Assembly (NCBI RefSeq): GCF_000814675.1
Contig: NZ_JWIG01000024.1
Coordinates: 1 to 58,959, forward strand
Direction of reading: 5' to 3'
Length of the DNA: 58,959 nucleotides
From: Pseudoalteromonas distincta
GTDB lineage: Bacteria > Pseudomonadota > Gammaproteobacteria > Enterobacterales > Alteromonadaceae
The translations under genes were made by a program, and so were the position numbers. The notes beneath the pieces were generated by a model. That model did not search any database and had not been told where the DNA came from. It saw only the letters and a program-made list of their open reading frames with translations. Shown one piece after another: positions 52,605 to 58,959 of this stretch (positions are counted from its first letter, which is position 1; every line of letters begins with the position of its first letter).

Positions 52605-54161
52605 GTGAACCAGCAATTCAACCTTACACAAGTTGCTCTAGAGCTTGCTCAAAGTACACTACACGAGCATAGCTTTGATCAATTACTAGCAACGGTTGAG
52701 CGGGTTATTCCTAGTGATGCAAGTGCGTTACTAGTGCTTCAGGGCGAACAATTAAAACCCCTGGCAATTAAAGGGTTAATGCCCGACAGTTTAGGCAGAC
52801 GATTTAAAATAGTAGAACACCCTCGCCTAGAAGCTATTTGCAAAAGCACACTCGCGCTTCAATTTGCGCACGACTGCCCACTACCCGATCCATACGATGG
52901 ATTGCTATTAGCTAAAACCGGCGACATACCGGTACATGCATGTTTAGGTTTACCTCTTTATGATAAAAACGCGCTACTTGGCGTACTTACGTTTGATAGC
53001 CTTAACGCTAATGCATTTAACAGCATAAGCGCTGATACACTCAATACTTTACAAACGCTGTGTAGTGCGCACTTTAAAACGGCCTTAGAACTTGCCCACT
53101 ACAAACAGCATGCACAGCACTCAAGTGCATTAGTACAAGAACTAAATCGTGAAGCATTAACACGTGACGGCGGTGAAATTATTGGTCAAAGCCCGTTAAT
53201 GCAAACACTTAAAAACGACATTAAACTCGTTGCAGCATCTAACTTTAGCGTGCTTATATTAGGTGAAACAGGGGTAGGGAAAGAACTTGTTGCGCGTAAC
53301 ATTCACTTAAATTCAGCTCGAAAAGATCAACCGCTTATTCACTTAAATTGTGCCTCACTTCCCGAAAACCTCGCCGAAAGTGAATTTTTTGGTCATTCTA
53401 AAGGGGCTTTTACAGGCGCACAAAATTCGCGCCAAGGTAAATTTCAGTTAGCTGATGGCGGCACGTTATTTTTAGATGAAATAGGCGAACTACCCCTTGC
53501 CATGCAAAGTAAACTATTACGAGTGCTACAAAGTGGCGAAATACAAACGGTAGGAGAAGACACGCCAAAATACGTAAATGTACGCGTTGTTGCTGCAACC
53601 AACAGAAATTTAAAAGAAGAAGTAGCTCAAGGTCGCTTTAGAGCCGATTTATACCATCGCCTCAGTGTCTACCCTATTACTGTGCCACCACTTAGTAAAC
53701 GCGAGCACGACATAACACTCTTAGCTGGTTATTTTATTGAGCAAACAGCCCGTAAATTAGGGATAAAACAATTAAAACTAAGCCCCGAAGCGCAAGCATT
53801 ACTTAATCAGTACAGCTGGCCAGGTAACGTGCGCGAGCTTGAACATGTCATTAGCCGAAGTGCGCTAAAAGCGAAACAAAGCCAATGGCAAAATCCAATA
53901 ATAACAATTACAAGCGAGCACTGTGATTTAACACCTAGTGCACAGCCAAACTCTATTGTTGCAACTCAAAGCACAACCAATACCCTAATCAACCAACCTC
54001 TAAAGCAAGCTGTAGAATCTTTGCAATACAATGTAATTACCGAGCAATTAAAGCAGCATAATTACAATTGGTCAGCAGCAGCAAGAGTGCTCGAATTAGA
54101 TAGAGCTAACTTGGTACGCTTGGCTAAACGCCTAGGAATAGAAGTAAAAAAAACACTATAA
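52605..54161 (+). CDS. norR: NorR nitric-oxide-responsive sigma-54 activator
   Basis: A 518-aa enhancer-binding protein from a GTG start. The N-terminal GAF domain (about 20-165) binds the NO-sensing iron. The AAA+ domain has Walker A GETGVGKE, the sigma-54 contact loop GAFTGA and GGTLFLDEIGELPL (Walker B). A Fis-type helix-turn-helix ends the protein (NYNWSAAARVLELDRANLVR). It is divergent from nnrS-hmp and, by family, activates NO detoxification genes. Confidence 0.96.
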   Translation: MNQQFNLTQVALELAQSTLHEHSFDQLLATVERVIPSDASALLVLQGEQLKPLAIKGLMPDSLGRRFKIVEHPRLEAICKSTLALQFAHDCPLPDPYDGLLLAKTGDIPVHACLGLPLYDKNALLGVLTFDSLNANAFNSISADTLNTLQTLCSAHFKTALELAHYKQHAQHSSALVQELNREALTRDGGEIIGQSPLMQTLKNDIKLVAASNFSVLILGETGVGKELVARNIHLNSARKDQPLIHLNCASLPENLAESEFFGHSKGAFTGAQNSRQGKFQLADGGTLFLDEIGELPLAMQSKLLRVLQSGEIQTVGEDTPKYVNVRVVAATNRNLKEEVAQGRFRADLYHRLSVYPITVPPLSKREHDITLLAGYFIEQTARKLGIKQLKLSPEAQALLNQYSWPGNVRELEHVISRSALKAKQSQWQNPIITITSEHCDLTPSAQPNSIVATQSTTNTLINQPLKQAVESLQYNVITEQLKQHNYNWSAAARVLELDRANLVRLAKRLGIEVKKTL

Positions 54162-54193
54162 TCATTTAAAACACAACTAAAATGCTGCTAAAA

Positions 54194-55093
54194 CTATTGA
54201 TTAGCAGCTAACTTACTAAAATGTGTTTTTAACAACCCAGCAAAAGCTTGTACTTTAGCAGTGCGATGCACTAAGTGATGTGTGACTAACCATACATCGG
54301 TAGGCCAGCTTAACTCACTGTGTAATATAGGTACTAAATCAGAATATTGCGCCGCTACGTCATGCTGTAATCCGCCAATGCCTAGCCCTTTAATTATTGC
54401 ACGAGTCGCTTCTGCGGTTTCAGATACTCGCAGCTTAATTTGCGATGCAGGAATATGTTCATCTGCCCATGCAAAATAAGGCACGCGGGCATTAAAACCC
54501 GCCACACCCGATACAAAATTATGTTGTTGTAAATCACTTAATAATTTAGGCATGCCGTATTTATTAATGTAACGTTTATTCGCGTATAAACTCGATGATA
54601 ACTGCGCTAAATGCTGAGCAATATAATCGCCCTCATCAGGTCTTGGGCCTGCACGCACTGCAATATGTGCTTGTCCGTGATCGAGTCTTAATCTTTTTTG
54701 TTCTAAAATAACCTCAAGCTGCACTTGTGGATGTAGCGACTGAAATTGCTCACATACATCACCAAGTACATCCATAAAACCACTTACCGTCGTTAGCAAT
54801 AAACTCCCTCTAAGGGTGCTATCGGCTGCTGCTATATCGTTATGTAACTGCTCTAAGGAGCTATGGATAGTTTGCGCCGTTGCAAATAACTTGGTGCCAA
54901 TTTCAGTAACCTTGTAACCACGGGCATGGCGATGAAAAAGGCGTGCATTTAAGTTTTTTTCAAGATTATTAATTCGCCTAAGTACTGTGCTGTGGTGCAC
55001 ATTAAGCTCTTCTGCCGCCGCCGTTAACGTGCCTAATCGTGCTACTTCAAACGCTACTTTAACGTCTTGCCAATCTTCAAATTTTATCGCCAT
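54194..55093 (-). CDS. LysR-family transcriptional regulator
   Basis: About 299 aa from ATG 55093 (the frame runs to 55129 but MAIKFEDWQDVKVAFEVARL is the natural start). The N-terminal helix-turn-helix has LGTLTAAAEELNVHHSTVLR, and the effector domain follows with SLLLTTVSGFMDVLGDV. It is divergent from an FMN reductase gene and probably regulates it. An inverted repeat TGTGC-N6-GCACA lies just upstream of the start. Confidence 0.92.
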   Translation of the reverse strand: MAIKFEDWQDVKVAFEVARLGTLTAAAEELNVHHSTVLRRINNLEKNLNARLFHRHARGYKVTEIGTKLFATAQTIHSSLEQLHNDIAAADSTLRGSLLLTTVSGFMDVLGDVCEQFQSLHPQVQLEVILEQKRLRLDHGQAHIAVRAGPRPDEGDYIAQHLAQLSSSLYANKRYINKYGMPKLLSDLQQHNFVSGVAGFNARVPYFAWADEHIPASQIKLRVSETAEATRAIIKGLGIGGLQHDVAAQYSDLVPILHSELSWPTDVWLVTHHLVHRTAKVQAFAGLLKTHFSKLAANQ

Positions 55094-55112
55094 GCTGCTT
55101 ACCTTATACTTA

Positions 55113-55128
55113 TGTGCATTTACGCACA
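55113..55128. promoter_or_regulatory. possible LysR operator
   Basis: TGTGC-ATTTAC-GCACA, a T-N11-A type dyad, lies in the 120-bp gap between the LysR gene and the FMN reductase gene. Confidence 0.4.
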
Positions 55129-55212
55129 CAAGTGTTGCGTTTATTAGGGTTTTCTACAAGTGAAATTTTGCTACATTAGTCATGTAACTTAAAACATTAA
55201 AAGGCCACTACC

Positions 55213-55779
55213 ATGTCAGCACCAAAAATTATCGCCCTAGCTGGAAGCCTTCGCCAAGAAAGCTTTAATCAAAAAATTATTAATGAGGCAGCACGTTTTG
55301 CTCTACAAACAGGTGCTGAAGTAGAAGTAATAAAACTAAACGAATTAAACATCCCACTATTTAACGAAGATATTGAAGCGCAAGGTACACCAAGCGATGT
55401 ACAGCTTTTAAAAGATAAGCTACGTACAGCCGACGGTATTTTACTAGCAAGCCCAGAGTACAACGGCTCTATTACCGCAGCACTAAAAAATGCGATTGAT
55501 TGGGCATCGCGTACAGAGCAAGGTGCTGTTCCTGCTTTTCGTAATAAAGTGGTTGCTTTGTTTGCAGCATCGCCTGGTGGGCTTGGCGGCTTACGCGGTT
55601 TAAATCATGTGCGTGATATATTAAGCGGCATTGGATCGTTAGTACTTGCCGATCAACTTGCAGTACCCGCTGTGCACACATTGTTTAATGAAAATGGGCA
55701 AATAAATGAACCTGTAACGGCTGAAAAAGTATCAGCCCTCGCTCATCAGTTAGTAAGCGTTGCAAGTAAGTTAAAATAA
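55213..55779 (+). CDS. NADPH-dependent FMN reductase (chromate/quinone reductase type)
   Basis: A 188-aa flavodoxin-fold protein. IIALAGSLRQESFNQKI is the phosphate-binding loop and LLASPEYNGSITAALKNAID the second FMN loop; ASPGGLGGLRGLNHVRDIL completes the signature. Family members (ChrR/YieF, azoreductase-like) reduce quinones, azo dyes or chromate. It is divergent from a LysR regulator. Confidence 0.92.
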   Translation: MSAPKIIALAGSLRQESFNQKIINEAARFALQTGAEVEVIKLNELNIPLFNEDIEAQGTPSDVQLLKDKLRTADGILLASPEYNGSITAALKNAIDWASRTEQGAVPAFRNKVVALFAASPGGLGGLRGLNHVRDILSGIGSLVLADQLAVPAVHTLFNENGQINEPVTAEKVSALAHQLVSVASKLK

Positions 55780-55796
55780 CTTGCACGCACGCCTAC

Positions 55797-56240
55797 TTAC
55801 TTTGTCGCTGCTATTTTGGCGGCGATAAAGTCGGTATGCGTTACATATAAAAGCCCTGCTACTTTACGTATAACGTAGTCTTCTTGGGGATCTATTTCTC
55901 CATCGGCATACGCTAAGCGCCATAATAACTCTATTATTTCTATTCGCTGCGCCGCGCTACAATGCTCATTAATCTGCTTTGAAAACTGAAAGTAATCTAT
56001 CGAATCATCTAAGCTACTTGCCGCGTTATTAGTAAGCTCATTAACCTCAATATCTGTTAAATTAAAATACTTTTTTAAGGTTACAGTCAGGGTTCGTTGT
56101 TCATCATGTTCAAGCTTGGTATCTGCACGCATAACTTCAATTAATAATGCAGCAACAGCTGTTTTTAAATCGTGCTCTTGCATACTTGGCTGCTGTTCAT
56201 CGAATACAGCAAAAAGTTGTTTTATTTGTTTGAACATCAC
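55797..56240 (-). CDS. TerB-family protein
   Basis: A 147-aa all-helical protein of the TerB-like family: AVAALLIEVMRADTKLEHDE and AYADGEIDPQEDYVIRKVAG are the two repeated halves with acidic metal-type positions. Stand-alone TerB-like proteins are common in marine gammaproteobacteria and are not by themselves evidence of a tellurite operon. No other ter genes are present. Confidence 0.88.
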   Translation of the reverse strand: MMFKQIKQLFAVFDEQQPSMQEHDLKTAVAALLIEVMRADTKLEHDEQRTLTVTLKKYFNLTDIEVNELTNNAASSLDDSIDYFQFSKQINEHCSAAQRIEIIELLWRLAYADGEIDPQEDYVIRKVAGLLYVTHTDFIAAKIAATK

Positions 56241-56336
56241 ACTTTCCCTTTTTGGGTGTTAGACTAATACGTAAAGAAATCGACCTTATTACTCTTATTA
56301 ATGGGTATAAAGTTCGCAAATTAAAGGATACATTTT

Positions 56337-56717
56337 ATGAAAGGAATAAACACACCACGCTTATTTATAGGCGCTACGCTGGTGGCCCTTTCGAGTGCAA
56401 ATACTGCACTTGCTGAAAAAGCCGAAACCGAGAAGCTCTACGACTTTGATAACAAAGTACATTACTACCAAACACAAATTGGCGAAGACAATTATAAAAT
56501 AGAAATCCAGTCAGACGATTACAAACACTTTACCAATCAAAGTGTATTTTTATTGCGCCATGCTGACCGTCTATGCCGCGGCAATACCTTTATGTTGAAA
56601 GTACTTGAAGGCGTGCAAGAGTACGAACGTTTTCCAACAAAACCACGCGCTTACCAACCAGATTTAAGTGTTTTACTCCAATGCGAAACTAAAGAAGATA
56701 CAAGTAAGGGTAAGTAA
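56337..56717 (+). CDS. secreted hypothetical protein
   Basis: A 126-aa protein with a signal peptide ending about ANTALA/EK. The mature part has two cysteines (ADRLCRGN and LLQCETKE) separated by about 35 residues, possibly a disulfide, and the segment FTNQSVFLLRHADRLCRG. I do not recognise a family. It has a clear ribosome site (AAAGGA). It ends 2 bp from the convergent secreted gene. Confidence 0.7.
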   Translation: MKGINTPRLFIGATLVALSSANTALAEKAETEKLYDFDNKVHYYQTQIGEDNYKIEIQSDDYKHFTNQSVFLLRHADRLCRGNTFMLKVLEGVQEYERFPTKPRAYQPDLSVLLQCETKEDTSKGK

Positions 56718-56719
56718 CC

Positions 56720-57313
56720 TTAGTCTTTATAACCCCAAGGTGCTGATGGTGGAGTAGTCGGTTTAGTTAAATCAAAATCCACCTTAAACTCACGTCCTTG
56801 GCGAATTAATCGATAAGTAAATACTTCTGGGTAAATATACATTTGCCATGTATTACCTACAGACTGCGCAAGACCTTGTTTTACAAATAACTCTTTAGAG
56901 TATTGGTCTGCTGGAAACGACTGTATCTGCGCAGACCCTGCATCAAGCGTATGGCCACCATACATAGTTGATGCGTCGTCTGTTCCATCTTTATGACGAT
57001 GATCGTGCTTTAAACTCAAGCCGCTACCCGTTTTAGTTATGATCCACGTACGTGATGCATCGTCTCCTACATGAAACGGTACTTGTAACTCAGTCTCACT
57101 ACATTTACGTACATGCATAACCAGTTTTTTATCTGTAAATGAGCTTGGGCCTTTCGCGTAATCTACTGCTACTTCACCTTCAAAAGCTTTACCGCAATGC
57201 GCTGCAATACTATTAAAAAAGGCATCATGAGTAGGAATAGACACTAGCGGTGCAGGGCGTGCAAAAGCTGTCGATGAAGCAACGATTAAAGTTGCTGCAG
57301 TTAATAATTTCAT
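56720..57313 (-). CDS. secreted hypothetical protein, about 197 aa
   Basis: A 197-aa exported protein with a signal peptide (KLLTAATLIVASSTAFA). The mature part contains AHCGKAFEGEVAVDY and VMHVRKCSETELQVPFHVG (two cysteines) and SLKHDHRHKDGTDDASTMYG, a His/Asp cluster that could bind metal. The end RQGREFKVDFDLTKPTTPPS is typical of small periplasmic proteins. I cannot name a family. It is the last protein gene before the rRNA operon. Confidence 0.72.
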   Translation of the reverse strand: MKLLTAATLIVASSTAFARPAPLVSIPTHDAFFNSIAAHCGKAFEGEVAVDYAKGPSSFTDKKLVMHVRKCSETELQVPFHVGDDASRTWIITKTGSGLSLKHDHRHKDGTDDASTMYGGHTLDAGSAQIQSFPADQYSKELFVKQGLAQSVGNTWQMYIYPEVFTYRLIRQGREFKVDFDLTKPTTPPSAPWGYKD

Positions 57314-57557
57314 TTGTTTCTCGTTATAGTTATTTTAAAACACCTGTAATAGTACAGTTTTCTTAAGTACTTTATTAGAAGTATCTATATAAAAATGAGA
57401 ACGGGACAACTAGATAAAATTTTAAGTAATGATTAACGACTAAATATCTCTGCACTCATTAACAATCCTACTTTTATAAATATTAATTGCACACTCCGAG
57501 ATGTGATTTTAACGTCGGGAGTCGCTACGCTCGAACGACCTACGTGATGGATGTTGG
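57314..57557. other. intergenic DNA downstream of the rRNA operon
   Basis: About 240 bp of AT-rich sequence with no gene-like feature. A short GC-richer stretch at 57510-57545 has no fold that I can define. Confidence 0.5.
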
Positions 57558-57646
57558 TATGAGTGTGTGTTAACTGCGCACATTTCACTTTTCTGCAGAC
57601 GTAAAAAAGCCCGACTATTTCTAGTCAGACTCTCTACAATTTGAAG
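57558..57646 (-). repeat. degenerate copy of the post-5S spacer and terminator
   Basis: This 90-bp segment repeats the segment at 57925-58013 (TATGAGTGTGTGT through CTCTACAATTTGAAG), about 367 bp away. Its hairpin (57609-57632) has mismatches on one arm (AGTCAGACT for AGTCGGGCT), so termination would be weaker. Confidence 0.85.
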
Positions 57647-57659
57647 TCGGTGCGCTACG

Positions 57660-57790
57660 CAATAGGATGTCGTAGTGCCCACAGCGGTGGAGAGCCACAG
57701 TGAAATGCTACACTATCATTGTGTCGGGGCGGCCTTCCGTGGGGCTAGCCTTCGAGCTGCTTCGTTTCACTACTGAGTTCGGCATGGGCT
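57660..57790 (-). pseudogene. 5S rRNA relic 1 (chimeric)
   Basis: Read on the minus strand it opens with a 5S segment (CATGCCGAACTCAGTAGTGA through GAAGC), lacking about the first 40 nt. About 36 nt of foreign GC-rich sequence interrupt it, then ATGATAGTGTAGCATTT of 5S resumes. The 3' end then departs from 5S. It cannot form a functional 5S. Confidence 0.8.
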
Positions 57791-57814
57791 TTTTACTAAA
57801 TCCCAGACAGCAAA

Positions 57815-57843
57815 AAACCCGTCACATTTCTGTAACGGGTTTC
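57815..57843 (-). terminator. terminator hairpin between 5S relics
   Basis: AACCCGTTACA / TGTGACGGGTT imperfect stem followed on the minus strand by a T run (GGGTTTTTTG). Confidence 0.75.
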
Positions 57844-57851
57844 TTTAATTT

Positions 57852-57925
57852 GAAGCCTGGTAATGTCGTAGTGCCCACAGCGGTAGAAAGTCACAGTGAA
57901 ATGCTACACTATCTTTGTGTCGCGA
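57852..57925 (-). pseudogene. 5S rRNA relic 2 (3' half only)
   Basis: On the minus strand it holds GATAGTGTAGCATTT and the final CATTACCAGGC of 5S, with a different middle shared with relic 1 (CCGCTGTGGGCACTACGAC). The 5' half is missing. Confidence 0.8.
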
Positions 57926-57970
57926 TATGAGTGTGTGTTTATTGCGCGCATTTTACTTTTCTGCAGACGT

Positions 57971-58000
57971 AAAAAAGCCCGACTATTTCTAGTCGGGCTC
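57971..58000 (-). terminator. rRNA operon terminator after 5S
   Basis: Perfect stem AGCCCGACTA / TAGTCGGGCT with a GAAA loop followed by T6 on the minus strand, 14 bp after the 5S 3' end. Confidence 0.95.
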
Positions 58001-58013
58001 TCTACAATTTGAA

Positions 58014-58129
58014 GCCTGGTAATGTCCTACTTTCACATAGCAAATGCTACACTATCATCGGCGCTGTTTCGTTTCACTACTGAGTTCGGCATGGAATCAG
58101 GTGGGTCCAAAACGCTATTGTCACCAAGC
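58014..58129 (-). rRNA. rrf: 5S ribosomal RNA
   Basis: About 116 nt reading on the minus strand GCTTGGTGACAATAGCG at the 5' end, then CCACCTGATTCCATGCCGAA, CTCAGTAGTGAAACG and ending GACATTACCAGGC. The ends pair (GCTTGGT with ACCAGGC) as in the 5S terminal stem. It follows 23S by about 145 bp. Confidence 0.95.
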
Positions 58130-58273
58130 AAATTTGGGCGTTAATCCGTATTTCTACGCACTAACTGAATTTGGAAAATATCTGATAATATTTTTTAAGT
58201 CTTTCTAAGTAATTTCTACTTTAGTCATATTAACTTCTGTCTAAACTGTCGCATAAAACGCGTTTGGCGTTGT

Positions 58274-58959
<686 letters not shown>

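Noticed and set aside
55797..56240. Tellurite-resistance locus
   Set aside because: Only a stand-alone TerB-like gene is present, without terC, terD or other ter genes.
57700..57930. A 76-codon open frame on the plus strand
   Set aside because: It lies antisense to the 5S relics and terminators, with no protein-like composition.

Overview
The window looks like chromosome of a marine gammaproteobacterium of the Alteromonadales, most likely Pseudoalteromonas or a close relative. The grounds are the low-GC coding style, the gene families (Tex/GreB, BioH-ComF-NfuA, a caa3-type oxidase cluster with ctaG, surf1, ctaA and cyoE, a NorR-Hmp-NnrS module, LexA) and the 5S/23S rRNA sequences. The genus is inferred from overall resemblance and was not tested by a search.

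Region 1 (1 to about 12,893) is accessory DNA. A MerR-type promoter with a 19-bp spacer (5755-5785) lies between a CadR/PbrR-like regulator (plus strand) and a long minus-strand metal-resistance operon. The operon holds a short CDF transporter, a transglutaminase-like gene with an apparent frameshift, a His-rich CDF exporter, a small His/Cys-rich secreted protein, and czcC, czcB and czcA (czcA runs off the left edge). A second MerR-family gene with mercury-type cysteines is followed by a MerR-like operator and a damaged merC. Next come an extra greB-like gene, a decayed gmtX-like relic, and three overlapping genes that I recognise as the gamma-mobile-trio set gmtY-gmtZ-gmtX. At about 12,893 the DNA changes abruptly into the middle of the native greB reading frame. 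The island is therefore inserted inside chromosomal greB and carries a divergent full-length greB of its own.

Region 2 (12,894 to about 57,313) is ordinary core chromosome: the truncated native greB, a small secreted protein, a CBS protein, tex, two proteins with flagellar-like or SprA-like features, bioH, comF, an M14 carboxypeptidase, nfuA, a MATE exporter and a polysaccharide deacetylase. A complete chemotaxis operon follows (STAS, cheY, cheA, cheW, a soluble PAS receptor, cheR, cheD, cheB). The cytochrome c oxidase and heme A assembly cluster, lexA with two SOS boxes, a thioesterase, a PepSY protein, cbpA-cbpM, endA and an S41 protease lipoprotein come next. The last part holds the NO-response module (norR divergent from a small membrane protein, nnrS and hmp, with two GT-N7-AC NorR sites and a sigma-54-like promoter), a LysR/FMN-reductase pair, a TerB-like protein and two secreted hypotheticals.

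Region 3 (57,314 to the end) is the distal end of an rRNA operon on the minus strand: the 3' part of 23S, an intact 5S, and a degenerate array of 5S fragments separated by terminator hairpins.

The most notable features are the GMT island in greB with its replacement greB and second gmtX relic, the MerR-controlled metal operon with an embedded transglutaminase-like gene, a structured intergenic element at 19668-19789, and the decaying 5S array.
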